Assembly (NCBI RefSeq): GCF_025698545.1
Contig: NC_068566.1
Span: forward strand, 48,029,192-48,093,191
DNA length: 64,000 bases
Reading direction: 5' to 3'
Source of the DNA: Gossypium raimondii
Taxonomy: Eukaryota; Streptophyta; Magnoliopsida; Malvales; Malvaceae
A program made the position numbers and the translations under genes. Numbering within the stretch: the first letter of the stretch is position 1; each line of letters opens with the position of its first letter. The notes under the pieces were generated by a model. That model saw only the letters and a list, made by a program, of their open reading frames with translations, was not told the DNA's origin and ran no database searches. This document shows positions 1 to 12,500 of the stretch, piece after piece.

Positions 1-672
1 GCTGAAATCTTGAAAAGGGTTGATTCGCAATTTGTTGTGAAATGCTTCGCGGTGTTCGATACTATTGGAGGAGAGCTTTGTTTCGTAATGGAACATATGG
101 AAAGAGGATCGTTATACGACGAACTTCGGGTGAGGGCAAATTTGCCTGAAGATGTAATTTCGGGGATAGCCCGAAGTGTCTTGCGAGGGTTACAATACCT
201 ACACGGAATGCAAATCGTGCATGGTGATATAAAACCATCGAACCTATTGATAAATGGGAAAGGAGAAGTGAAGATTGCAGATTTTGGAGTGAGTAAGATT
301 GTCGTAGGCACACGGAACGCCTACGATACGTTCATGGGAACATGCGCTTACATGAGCCCTGAAAGGGTCGATCCTGAGAGGTGGAATGGGGGTAATGCTG
401 ATGGTTTCGTTGGCGATATTTGGTCGCTAGGCGTGGTGGTGTTGGAATGTTGTGTCGGTCGTTATCCGTTAATTGGTCTCGGAGAAAAACCCGACTGGGC
501 AGCATTGATGTGCGCTATATGCTTCGGAGAAAGGCCGCAGATGCCGGAAACGGTTTCGCCATATTTTAGGAGCTTTGTAAGAAGGTGTCTGGAGAAAGAT
601 TGGAGAAACAGAGGGACAGTGGATGAGCTTCTTCATCACCCTTTTGTGAATGGCACTTTTGAATTGCGGTGA
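1..672 (+). CDS. MAP kinase kinase (group D, MKK7/8/9/10 clade), 3' part
   Basis: C-terminal part of a dual-specificity MAP kinase kinase, which phosphorylates MAP kinases in stress and hormone signalling. The frame is open to base 1, so the 5' end (glycine loop, ATP lysine, docking site) lies outside the window. Visible motifs are the hinge FVMEHMERGSL, catalytic loop HGDIKPSNLL (about bases 220-250), DFGVSK, then a T-RNAYD-T spacing that fits the plant MAPKK T/S-x5-T/S activation loop, GTCAYMSPER, and DIWSLGVVVLE. The tail RPDWA-like segment (KPDWAALMCAICFGE) and the ending HPFV are typical of MKK7/9. The catalytic loop reads HGD instead of HRD, so this is a non-RD kinase; the catalytic Asp and metal-binding DFG remain. 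No intron is seen, as expected for this intronless clade. Which of MKK7, 8, 9 or 10 it is cannot be settled from the C-terminus alone. Confidence 0.9.
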   Translation, partial: AEILKRVDSQFVVKCFAVFDTIGGELCFVMEHMERGSLYDELRVRANLPEDVISGIARSVLRGLQYLHGMQIVHGDIKPSNLLINGKGEVKIADFGVSKIVVGTRNAYDTFMGTCAYMSPERVDPERWNGGNADGFVGDIWSLGVVVLECCVGRYPLIGLGEKPDWAALMCAICFGERPQMPETVSPYFRSFVRRCLEKDWRNRGTVDELLHHPFVNGTFELR

Positions 673-2244
673 AGGATTCGTCCATTTTGAGGGCCTTTTT
701 TTTGTAGTTTTAGGGTTTCTCCAATCGTTTGATCAGAGGCTTATTTTGGGGGTTTTCAAATTAACAAGTTTTTTCAATTTGCATCGAAAATTAAGAGCAC
801 TAATTTGCATTTGTGACTGCAAATCTAAACCCTGTATTTAACTTTTTTACTTGGAGAAATAAATTACACCTAAATAGGTTTTAGTTGAGCACTAACAAAG
901 AAGAGATATATTGTAGAAAAGTTAAAATCAAAGTTTTTTATTCAAATTATTTGACTATCAATCTGTTTGTTTCAATTAAATAAATTGAAATACAATATTA
1001 AAAAAATTATCAAAATAATTTAAAAATCAATTGAGCTTTTAATTAAACAGTACATCAATCATGACAGTTGACTTTTTAAAATTTTGATGATGTGACAACT
1101 AATATAGCAGTTAAAGTGAAAGAACTTTGAGATGGTTAGCTTAACTTTTTTTTTTATGATTTTACTAGGGTTTAACAGAATTTTTAATTTGGCTTAATTT
1201 GTGATTTGACTTCCCAAGTATATTTATTTTTCACTTTGATACCTAAGCTTTTTTATCCCAATTTGATACTTAAAATATTCTTCTATTATGATGGTTAGTC
1301 TAAAAGTTAATTGACGTTAAAAGAAATTTCCAACAAATTAGAGAATGCCACATGGTGGCTTATATATTTTCATAAAAAATATTTTTTCACTTTGGTTTTC
1401 GATGTTTATATATTTTGTTAATTTAGTCTTAGTTTTAAAAAATTAATAAATTTAATCTCGCATTTACAAAAACATTATGAAAAATATTAACGATGTGATT
1501 AATTATCCTTAACTACTTACTTTTGAAATTGACAGGGACTGAATTGCTTAGATTTTTTAAGAGGAACTGATTTGCTCAATATCGAAATTGATAGGGACTG
1601 GAAAGATCTTTTTACCTAAATTACATATTTATTTGAAATTGGTTAAGTCTATCAATTCAATTATAAAAATTCATGACTGATAACTGACTTACATAAAAGA
1701 TTATCTTTAACTATCGTAACTGACTGAACCGACTTAACCAAAAACCACGGGTTAAACCGGTTTGAACCAACTTTTGCTCACCCTATGTCTCAAGGTGACC
1801 CAAAAGTAAATAAACATGATGTCAATTTCTACTTGATAAAATTGTTCTCTAGGTATCATTAAGTTAAGAAATATAAAAAAAGGTAGCACAATCACAATTT
1901 CATGGAAATAAGACACTATGCAAATGCATATATGTATGTATGCATATTGACATGAAAACCAAGAATTAAAACTCTTACCACGGTAAATATCAGAAGAAGT
2001 GTAAAACAAAAGGGTAAAATACACAAAAAGTCTACAAACCCAAACACCAACTTTCAGAAAAGAGACACACTGCCATCCCAAAGAACAAACACATGATGAT
2101 AATGGATGATACAGCTACCCGCAATATAGTATACTAAGACTAGGAGTGAACTCCTGTTGGCCATCATTTCTCATAGAACAACATAATCAAATACATAGGC
2201 GAAGAGATCACCGTCTCGTTGCTGAGATGATCTTTAGCTTCCGA
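673..2244. other. Convergent intergenic region, MAPKK / syntaxin
   Basis: AT-rich spacer between two genes that converge. It will contain both 3' UTRs. Bases about 1200-1620 resemble decayed MITE sequence (phrases of the type 'tttagtc ... ttggtatc'). I see no coding region; the minus-strand open frame at 1752-2081 has no recognisable content. Confidence 0.5.
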
Positions 2245-5200
2245 TTAGACTACTAGTAGTATGACCACAATCAGAATCACGATTCCAAATATCACCATAA
2301 GCAAGCAGGTCTGCCCAAAAAAACGAGTAACGAATTAAGTTCTTGGATGGATTTGATTATGGGAGCTTTCGATGATGAAACCAACGTAAAAGTACTATTG
2401 AGCCCCATGTACTAGAATTCAGATTGCATTTTTCTCCCTCTACTCAGAAAATAGATAAATTAGTCTTTATACATCGGATCAAAAAGCAAATTAATCCTTC
2501 GGCTAAAAATTCCATTCATTTCTACTGTTAAAAACTAGTCTTTGTACATTATCGTAAGATACACGTGGTACACCATGTCACTATTTGATTATTCTGTTAA
2601 CAACATTAGTTTTTAACAGTGTAAATTGATGAAATTTTTAATAAAAATGATCGATTTACTCATTGATTTAATGTACAGGAATTAATTTTCCCATTTTTTT
2701 TATTTGAAGGGACAAAATATAATTTAACTCCTACTACATGAGCCTCCATGATACTTTTACCCATCGGCAGTTTACTAGACAACTCAGGTGTGCAATCAAT
2801 AGGGATTCACATGCCCACCAAAGGAAAGAAGCCATAGACTAGATCCATCAGATTGGTTGTGGATTGGTTAATCTTAGTTTGGAACAATTGGGAATTTTAA
2901 AATTTTCAGGTCATTTCGCATTCAGGTTGTTTCATGTTCAAACCATTTCAAGTTAAGATCATTCAAGAAGGCCACTTGAGTTTTTCGGGTTAGATCATCT
3001 TGACTTCATGTCATTTTGGTTTACTTGAAAAGTCATTTCGGGTTTGGATCATTTGTTTCAGATTCAAGCTATTTCGGGTTTGAGTCAAATCATATTGAAT
3101 CGAGCTTGAATTTGGGTAAATCAAGGTTGAAACTTTTTGGTTGAGATCACAAGTCGACCGCACACTATGTCCAATGGCCCCCAATAAAAGGGGGACAAAC
3201 AAAGTGGGTATGTTAGTCATGATGGTGCTTTACATATTGTGCAAAATTTTAGAATCCAATAAAACATAAAAATCAGAGCATTGCATGTTACCAGGGAAGA
3301 ATTTGATCTCTGAGTCTTTGCAGCTTTCGCAAGTTGGGATTTAGCCTGTACAGTGGCAGCCCGTGAATTCTCGATATGAGTCCCAATGTCATCTGCAGAA
3401 TAGATTGAGTTTCACTACTTTTAAAAACATAACCTAAATGGTCAGAAAATTCATCGTGATCTAATGCAAAAACTGAAATGCTTTACCAATCATAGTTCCT
3501 TGCTCATGTACTAGCACTGCGAGATCTTTGAAGATCTCATTCACCTCACCAATTTGCTGCTGAATTTCTTGAATTCCTTGTTCTCTTTCTTCAATGACAG
3601 CCTCATTAAATGTGATCTCATTATCCAACAGCAAAACCTTCTGTCTGCAAGAAGAAGATTTTCAAAACTAAGGCCATGGTGTGATAATACATTCATAAAA
3701 ATAAATACTATGATAACAAAACAGATAAACGGTCTACAAACAAATAGCACGGTGGATCACATAAAGTTTTTCCAAAAATCAGGGAACAAATCATAGGAAA
3801 CCTGTATTGAATCTATAAATGGCTTGAAGGAATGAATATGAGAAATTGCCCTTCCTAAGTATTTAGAATCCTTCATTGTATTGCCCTTCTATATTGATTA
3901 TGATGCTCTAATCTAATACATGCATATATAGATAACAAACAGGAAAAAAGTGCACGTACACAAACAAACACATACCCGGAAAAATAACTGGCCTGGACTA
4001 TGGAGGATTCATATAAGTCCAGAATCTATATAAAAAACTGAACCAAACTGCTTAATGACTATGAACAACAAATAGGAACAAAAAAACAAGAAAATCCATC
4101 TCCAGATTCCAGAAAAAAGATAAAGTCTGCATGATATATGTAAAGGATGATTCACAAGAATTTATAAAGAGAACTTACCTTCTTGATTCCAGAAGAAAGG
4201 CTTGCTGTACAGCCCCTCCATCTGAACCTACATCTACCTCATCAGCCGAGTAACTGTGTATAACGGGAACAAACATCGAGCATAAGAATAACATGCAAAC
4301 GCTTAAATCATGATTAAAGTGTAACACAAAAGTGACCACCATATCCTTTGTATTTGCAACCGTTAAATTGCAGAAAATCAATAATAAATATGGATGTTTT
4401 ATAAGTAATTTGTTAAAAATGACTTTATTTGTTCATGTATGCCATGAACACCAAACATTGAATGCACTACAATCCATCTATTTACGGATAAACCTTCCTA
4501 CATTTAGATACCTTGAAGGAAGAACTGCCTTGGGAACAGATGGAGCGTATGATGTTTCCCTTTCAGCTGCAAGTCGTTGAGCCTTCTGAAACTCTTTCAA
4601 AACTGCTTGAAAATCTTTTGCAAGTTTAGCATCTGCTACCTTCTTGCTGGCCTATAATTAATTAAAGGAATTAAAAGGCATCAAGCACTTCCTCAAGAGA
4701 AATGGGAGGGAGAGAAAAGAGGGGCAGGCAGGGTCCCTGGCCCCCTCTAAAATGGAAAATTTGCACTTGCAAACACTACAAAATCTATAAGATTATAAGT
4801 TAATACATGATAAAATTACATTTTGGCCCCCCGAAAATCCTAAAGTTTATAAAGATATAAGCTAATACAATGGTAAAATTGGATTTTAGCTCTCATAAAA
4901 TATAATAACTTAATTTCAATCCAAAATTTTTTTTGGTTTTGACCCTGATCAAGCGATTTAGGCAATAAGTTCATTAATCTATGCATGAATTGCCACAAAC
5001 ATAATAGAATGAATATATATATGTATGTGTGTATATGAATGGAAAACACCAAGTTTATCATCCTGAACTTACACTAATTCCGGCACTGTGATCTGTTTCA
5101 CTAGCTTGTTTAAGTTTAGCCGAAGTGTCCTTCACTAATTGCCCAATATGTAGCCTTGTTTTATGCCTGCCAAGTTAACCATATCAGCTACACTGAACAC

Positions 5201-5679
5201 TGATAATCTAATTAGCATATAGTAAAAAATCACTTAAGAAATTCGAAAGAAAGAACTACTTGCCCACGCAATACAAGGAAGTAGTCTGCTAACTGGCAGT
5301 ATATATAAAAAAACAAGTGAATCATCCGTAATTGAATCTTTCAAATAGAAGATCGAAGCTAAGCTAAGTGCAATTGAACAAAATTAAACTAAAATTTCGT
5401 GTATTCTGAATCAAAATCAGAAGACTATGAAGATTGAAATCATGTGATCACTTAAAAATTGCAATGGCAATTGAATTCGGCAAGAACTCACAGCTTTTCT
5501 CGGAGCTCAGGCGTATCCTTAGGAGTACCGAGAGCGTTGACGAGCCGCTGAAAGGTGGAGACTGCTGTGTTGATCTGGAAAATGCCAGAGGCCACTGCTT
5601 GCGTGGCGTCTTGCTTGCCGTTGATCAGGTTTTGCCTCGACACCAATGGCCGTCTGGCTTCCAGATCTCGAAAGCTCAT
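2245..5679 (-). CDS. SYP22: Qa-SNARE syntaxin of plants, SYP22/PEP12 type
   Basis: Syntaxin of the prevacuolar/vacuolar membrane that drives vesicle fusion. Seven exons on the minus strand, all GT-AG and in phase: 5679-5492, 5166-5073, 4651-4512, 4253-4179, 3644-3487, 3392-3292, 2310-2245. They give 822 bp, 273 residues (Arabidopsis SYP22 is about 268). The start is the ATG opening [12 protein letters not shown], the family N-terminus. Residues about 20-140 form the Habc region, with [16 protein letters not shown] inside it. The Qa-SNARE motif spans about 170-235 ([20 protein letters not shown]), with the zero-layer Gln at 214 in [14 protein letters not shown] and KTQRSNSS lead into a C-terminal membrane anchor at 253-273 with a two-valine tail and no lumenal domain. 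Intron 6 (2311-3291) carries a MITE. Convergent with the MAPKK gene. Identity is secure; SYP21 and SYP23 are close paralogues that I cannot separate from it. Confidence 0.93.
2388..2763. mobile_element. Long-TIR MITE, family 1, copy 1 (in syntaxin intron 6)
   Basis: About 375 bp. It begins gtaaaagtactattgagcc and ends cctccatgatacttttac, the inverse of its start. Both arms carry the landmarks 'cagattgca', 'aaattagtc' and 'aaagagcaaatt', and a centre 'acacgtggtacaccatgtc'. The same sequence occurs seven more times in this window. It has no coding capacity, so it must be mobilised in trans. Confidence 0.75.
4740..4945. repeat. Short dispersed repeat in syntaxin intron 2
   Basis: Segment with 'ggccccctctaaaatgg ... 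aaaattacattttggccccc ... ggtaaaattggattttag'. The same phrases, in altered order, occur at 10055-10245 in the first intron of the BPA1-like gene. Probably two decayed copies of one non-autonomous element. Boundaries are approximate. Confidence 0.45.
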
Positions 5680-5779
5680 GATTACTGCTCCACTATATAG
5701 CTGTGTTTGTAATAAACCCTCGCTTTCCCGAGAAAATTTTGAGATTAATTTTTTTCGGGAAAGAGGGTGGGAAAATAAC

Positions 5780-8700
5780 AAACACGGCGAGAAGGCTGTT
5801 AAAGAAAAAAAAGAAGACTACATATATACTAATTTCTTAGCTGAGTTTATGTATGAATTAAAATATATTAAATTATTTTATTGATATTATAAATAAATTT
5901 TAATCATTGTAAATTTTCTTTTATATATTTTGTAAATAAAAATAATGTTTTAAACCATTTTATTTCCTAAATTAAATATAGATGAAAAAGTGATTTTGGA
6001 ATACATTAATTTGTTATTTATAAATTCCATTTATAATAAATGTTTTAAGTTTTAAAAAAATATTTTTTATTTTCTAAAATTCCAAACCTATAAATAATCT
6101 TTATTATAATAAAATCCAATTAACATAAAAATCCTTATAATTAAAAATTTCTAATTAGCATAAAGTATTACATAATAAACATTAATTTTTAAAATTTGTT
6201 TCACATTTTAACTTTTAAAAATATATATTTAATATAAGTAATTAAAAATATATATTAATAAAAAATCATAAAATGGAATAAAATTGGAATAAAAATTCAT
6301 TTAGGATGAATTATGATGAAATCAAATTTTTATTTATTTGCTATTTTAATTTATTATTTTTCAATATATTTTAATCTTTTCCAATAAATTACACCAAATG
6401 AATGTTAGAAAACATTATTTATTTTTAACTTTGTAAAAATATTAGTTATATATTTACCTTACCATGTATTTTTAAATAATAATTTTTTTATTTTGTGAAA
6501 ATAATATTTTTATTAAAATATTCTAAAATGGGTAATAGATATTTTATTTAAAATTATTTTAGAAATATGTAATAATTTTATATTTGTTTTTGTTACTTAA
6601 GTGGTATATGTATTTAAAAGTAACAAATTTTTGTTCAGCTGATAGTCACAAACCGATCTAGAATATTCCCCAATAGAAAATAAAGATACATACCAGAGAG
6701 AATAAAAGTTTACAGTCAAGAAGCTTAAAAATCGGATTTTATAATGAATATGTTTAACTAAAAAAATGAATATTTGTTTATAAAAAAATAAATAATAATT
6801 TTAATTATTATGTATTATGTATTATAAGAAAATATTTTATATGAGAAAATTGAGTTTTTATTTATAAAAATTAAATAATTTTAAATTAATATTTATTTTA
6901 AATTGCATACTCATGCAAATCAAGCATTTATTTAATTATTATTGTCTATTATTAAAAAATTAAATGAAAAAAAAATGAGAGAGTGTCACTTGTCGCATAT
7001 ATAGCCTATGTAGTTTGTTATATTTTATCTATCTATTTATCTATCAATCTATATATATGATATATGATTAGGTGAAAAAGAATAAATGTAACATGAAAAT
7101 CATATGGTGAAATTTGGAGGGGCAGTGACACATGGGTGATATAGATAAAATGAGTCAATGTTGTTGCTTTATTGATTCGATTCAAAGGATTTGATTAGGA
7201 ATTTATTCGCATATCAGTTTAAAATAAGAGATTAGTTTGGTTGATCGGTTATATTTATTCATTTAAATTAGACAAATCGATCAAAATGAGAATTGATGGT
7301 TTGACAAGTTTGATCACCAATTTTGTCTTAAAAACTTGAAGTTGACTTGAACCAAGTTCATCTTAATAAGCGGATGGTCATTGAGGCGAATTTTTAAAAA
7401 TTTTGATTATACTCTTAAATTTTTTTGAAACTTTTAATTAAATCGTCTAATATATTTAGAAAATCGTATTAAACCTTTCAAAATTTTTAAAAATTTGAGT
7501 TGTACACACTTTTTTTTAAAAAATTTTGTTAGGTTTATAAAAAAATTTTAAAACCCTCAATCCTCCAAAATTTAATATCAAGATTAGGCACTTATGGTTC
7601 TCTTATCCAAGACACTAGTTTATAGTGTTGGATAGAAGTGTCCATGGGTCGGGCCAGATTCGATCCAACAAAAAGTTTAGGCCCATTTGTTAGGCATGAC
7701 CCGAAATGGGCCTAAAAGTTTGTCCAAGCCTGACCTAGATAAAAATATCAAAACCCGAGTCCAATCCGTCCGTATTAATTTATATATATTTTAAAAATAT
7801 ATAATATATCAAAAATGTTAAAAACATTCAAATAAATATCTCCCAACAAACTGAAAATAAATTAAAAATATATATATACTTAAATAATACTAAGATAAAT
7901 GTAACTTAACAAGCAAATGCGAAGGATAATAACAAAATTAACAATAAAACGAGAGTTATACAATATCCAAATAATAATAATAAAATAGTAGCAACATAAT
8001 TGTGAAATGGTAACAAAATAGGAAAAAAAGAAGAAGAGAATAGTAAGAAAATAATAAAAAAGCAGGGTTTTATTTCATATTTAGGTAGGGTCGAACCAGG
8101 CTTGGGCCAAAAGCCTTACCAAGACCTAGCCCGTTTTCTAAACGGGCATTACTTTTTGGTCAAAGCCTATTTTTGGGCCTATAATTTAACCAAAATCCTC
8201 TCACTTTTCAATTGAGTTTTCGGACCGAACCGAAAAACAATGAACAGGTCTAGTGTTTGATTCCTTTTTAGGTTGTTTTTCCACTTTAAGCTAGGAATGA
8301 TGATAGGTGAATCATGAAATCCACTTTGGATGGCGAATGGTATTCGGGTCATTGGTTTTTTTTTTTTTATCTCAAACCTTGCTCATTTTGAGAAGAGATA
8401 AATCCATTTAATCTCTAAATTTGGATTCCATTCAAAAGTAATAACATTATGATACTCTAGATTATACCATATTATCACTTAATTTTTTTTTAAAATATAT
8501 AATATATATTTATTTAAAAATTCCAATATTAATAAATTCCGAGTGCAAAGACCAAATTAGAAAAACCTTGCAAAATTCACAAACAAATGTGAATAAAAAA
8601 TTACTAAATCTAAGTACTAAATATTTGCAAAGGGTTCAAACTTTACTTTGGACTCAGATTTTTAACATTAGTAACCAAAAGCAATTTCTCCTATTTTTGG

Positions 8701-8837
8701 TGGTTACTAAATTATTAGTTAATTTTTTTATCACTATGGAAAATTATAAAATAGTTACTCAATTATTACTATTTATTTAAAAAATTTTCAATTATAAAAG
8801 TTAGTTTTGTCTTTTTATCACTAAGAGGGACAAATTT
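5780..8837. other. AT-rich intergenic region
   Basis: Very AT-rich spacer upstream of the syntaxin gene, with runs of A and T and a short 'tctatctatttatctatc' repeat near 7026. Bases 7637-8253 are a GGCCC-ended element listed separately. No coding region recognised. Confidence 0.5.
7637..8253 (-). mobile_element. GGCCC-ended non-autonomous element, copy 1
   Basis: About 620 bp in reverse orientation relative to the copies at 24288 and 36675. It contains the reverse of the landmarks 'aggcccattt', 'gtcgggcttgg', 'taacatttttatct' and 'tgttgagaaatattta'. Its ends are GC-rich inverted sequences (ccatgggtcgggcc at the left; a diverged partner near 8220-8250). The AT-rich middle codes for nothing. 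Confidence 0.65.
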
Positions 8838-9228
8838 TAAAATTGACGTAATAGTAACTTTAACCCTCAATATTTATATATTATGTCAATTTAGTCTTGA
8901 ATCTAAAAAATCTAATCCTCAATATTGTGTTTTGTTTCAGTTTTACTTTTCTTTATAATACTTTCACTTAAAAAGCTAAAAAATTAAAATTATTAACTAA
9001 ATTTGATTGAAAATAGACAAAAAGAGAAACACCCAAAAACCTAAGATAATAATTTTAATCTTTTTCAGTCTTTTAAAATTAACCCTCAATGTCGTAAATA
9101 AAAGCAAAATTAAAAAATAAAACAAGTTATACAAGATGTAAATGTTGAGGGTTATTTTTTTAGAATCAAGACTACATTGATATAATTTATAAATTTTGAG
9201 GGTTAAAGTTACTATTATGTCAATTTTA
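8838..9228. mobile_element. Palindromic MITE-like element
   Basis: Bases 8838-8920 ('aaaattgacgtaatagtaac', 'tttaaccctcaa', 'gtcttgaatctaaaaaa') reappear as the reverse complement at 9142-9228 with only a few mismatches. This leaves an 85-bp inverted repeat around a 220-bp AT-rich loop. Weaker inverted similarity may extend out to about 8690 and 9325. No coding content. Confidence 0.6.
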
Positions 9229-9356
9229 AATGTTGCTATCTTCAACTAACTAATAATGTGATATTTTTGTGACTTTTTATAATTAAATAATTAAAAAAAA
9301 TTACTAATAATTAAGTGAGTACTAATGGAATTTAGCTTGTTTCTTTTTCTCTCGGG

Positions 9357-9450
9357 CACGTGCAACCATTTTCCGGCGGGCAAGCAATGCATTGGCATTT
9401 CCTTTCCCTCCCATTTAGCCATTGTTTTCTCTCCCACGCCCTGTCACGTG
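9357..9450. promoter_or_regulatory. Two G-boxes upstream of the BPA1-like gene
   Basis: CACGTG at 9357-9362 (context gggcacgtgcaa) and at 9445-9450 (context tgtcacgtgcccc), 132-225 bp upstream of the ATG at 9582. Paired ACGT cores of this kind are bound by plant bZIP and bHLH factors (ABRE or light response). Function is inferred from motif and position only. Confidence 0.5.
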
Positions 9451-9581
9451 CCCCAAACCCCCCTTGCCTCCCAATCTGCTTTCCCCCCTATGGCTTATGC
9501 CTTAAAGTAAAAATCCCTCATTTTTTCCATTCTTAAGACAGACTTCATTCATTGACCCAACTTTATCATTTTTCTTTGACC

Positions 9582-12500
9582 ATGGCCTCGGTTAGTTCTT
9601 CTTTTTCTTTTCCTTTATTTTTTTAATTGATTTATCCATTTGCAATATGATTTTTGTTCATAGTTTCTGCTGTTTCTTTTGTTCCAAACTTTGGGTTTTT
9701 CTTCATTTCTTTGTTGATCCAACAATTGGTGTAACTTTCTGCTTAATCTAAGGCTGAGGTTAATTGGATCCTTGGGAAGTACTTAATTAGTGATGGATTT
9801 TTTTTTATTAATGAGCTAATACTGCTGAAAAAATTGACTGTTAGATGTTTGATAAAGAATGGAGACTTGAATTTATGGGAACAAAAACCAAGAAGATTGA
9901 TTGTAGTTTGCCAACATTAATAGCAAATTAGCAATTATAGCTTTTAATCCTTCTAGGATTTTGATAGTAAGCCAGCTTGTTGAATGCACTTGTATTATTG
10001 TATAGCTAAAAGAGTGATTTAAGGAAGCTTAAGTGTTCTGGATACGAAGCCAAAAATTTGCTTTAGAGGGGCCAGAGATGAATTGTAAATGATTGGGGGG
10101 CCAAAATGCAAATTTACCATTATATTAACTTGTAATTTTATAATAATTTAAGGGGTTAAATGACAAATCTACCATTTTTTTTGGGGGGGGGGGGTGGGGA
10201 GGCTAAATCCACTGCCCGCCCCTTGTGTCTTCGTCCCTGGTTCTGGCAGTAAGAAATTGGTGATTTCTTGTTCACCATAGCATCAGTTGAATCATTCTAG
10301 ATTTGCCCACTTAATTTCTTTATACTTATTTTTAGTTTATGTGCATGTGATTGCTCCATTGTATTCTACAAGTAAGCTTGTTGAGGTTGAATTGTACTTT
10401 ATATAGCAATGGATTTCATACTTGGAGATAGACATGTCAATTGGGCTGTTTAGGTTGGTTTTGGGTTGAATTAGTTTGGAATTTTAAAATTTTCAATTCA
10501 TTTTGTTGCCTGGAGGTCGGACTCGCATTTGGAGAAGTCTTCGAAGTGTTGTCCGTTGAGAGCTGACAAACCTCTCAATGGTGGAGGTATTGTGACCGGA
10601 GTGTCTGTGCTCGGTTTTATTCTTGGGTTTGTCTCTCAATTCCGTGGAGAGCCCTCGACGGGTTCACCCCACCAAGGAAATGTGAGCATTTGGCCTTGAT
10701 GGGGTTCAAAGACTTCACCCATTGTGAGTCCGACCTCCCCTCAACACATTTCTATTCAGGTAAATTTTGGGTTTAGGGTCATTCAAGTTTGAGACTCGAG
10801 GTTTCCAATTCGGGTCATTACAAGTTTGGATCCTTTCAAATTCATGTTATTTTGGGTTCATGTCAGTTTTGGTTCAAGTCTTTGGGTTTGTGTGATCAAG
10901 TTGGGTTTAGGACTGATTATCAGATCAGGTTTTTGGGTTCGAGTTTTGTTAGTAATTGATTAATTTAGGTTGATAACTGTTATTTCTCTTAGCCTAGTTA
11001 TTATCAGGATTCAATAAGTCAATGTTTTCTTTTGTCATTGCAGATTAAGACCATTAAAGTCAGCAATATTTCTTTAGAAGCAACCGAGCGAGACATCAAA
11101 GAGTTCTTTTCCTTTTCTGGTGATATTGAATATGTTGAAATGCAGAGGTTGGTTTGCTCTTTTAGTTCCTATCATCTTTTTTCGTAAATTACCGTTCTAT
11201 GGGTATAAAGCTTATTATATGCTTATGCAGAGGTGATGAAGTGTCTCAAATTGCATATATTACTTTCAAGGATTTGCAAGGAGCAGAGACCGCTGTTCTT
11301 CTTTCGGTAATTCAACTTCATACTATCAATTATTCCAATATAGCCCATCTTGTTTCTTGTTTGATTGTTTGGAAATGATTGCCTTTGGTTTCTTTATGGA
11401 TATTCATAACGTAAGACAATATGCAGTGTGACTCTTGTGCAAATATTTAACAACGATCAATCTATTTATAGCTTGTATTTTTTATATCGAATAGCAGACT
11501 TTCCTTTTTGGAGTCATATTTTTACCATTTGGTACCGCAGAACCCACAAAACTTACGAGAAAAAGCATCGAAACTCTAAAAATGTGCTGCAGTAGGTTTC
11601 TCCTAAAACTATACCAAGTCAACAGCTAAGCCGGATATCGATTTCGAGGGAAATAGTAGTATTGTTACGTTACTCTGAAGTATAGAATTTTTACCATGCA
11701 ATGGTATTAAGTTATAAATGATTGCTTGACTGACATGAATTCATGGGTGGACGTATTTGCTAAGTCCTTCTATTATATAGATAGGATCAAATTAGTCCCT
11801 TTACTATTAAATAGATCAATTTAGTCCTTGTATTATAAAAGGAATCAAAAAGGCCAAGTTATAATAGAGTTAACATATACAGTTTAAAAATGACATGAAA
11901 ATTATATTTTCCATTTGTAGTTCTTCTCCAAACAAAAGATTCAATTTATAGATCCATAAAAGCTTTGTTGAAATTGGTCTTATTTGATTCTTTTTTTACA
12001 GTACTGAGACTAAATTGATTCATTTAATGATAGAGGGACTAATCTAATTCGTTCCTTATAATAGAGGGACTTGCTAGGTACTTTCATTTGTATTCTTGTG
12101 TTGATTGTCTTGCCAACTTTTTCTCTATACTACACGAGTTAGGTAAGTGATTTAAGTACTTGTGTTTCAGGGAGCAACGATAGTTGGTCTATCTGTTAGC
12201 ATTTCTTTATCTCCAGATTACAAGCTGCCTCCGGCCGCTTTCGCACCGCCCCCTGTAAGTATCATGCTCTATTAATAGTTCAAATGCCGAACCAAAACCT
12301 TAAAACATTTTTCTCCACAGGCAACACAAAATAAAACTGCTGATTCGACTATTAGAAAAGCCGAGGATGTTGTTACCGGCATGCTTGCTAAGGGCTTCAT
12401 CTTAGGCAAAGATACAATCAACAAGGCAAAAACCTTTGACGAGAAGCACCAATTAACATCAACAGCCTCAGCAAAAGTTGCATCTTTCGACAAGAAAATT

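Noticed and set aside
5680-5781. N-terminal extension of the syntaxin first exon
   Set aside because: Family proteins start at MSFRDLEAR; the upstream residues have no SNARE character and the extended start is not needed.
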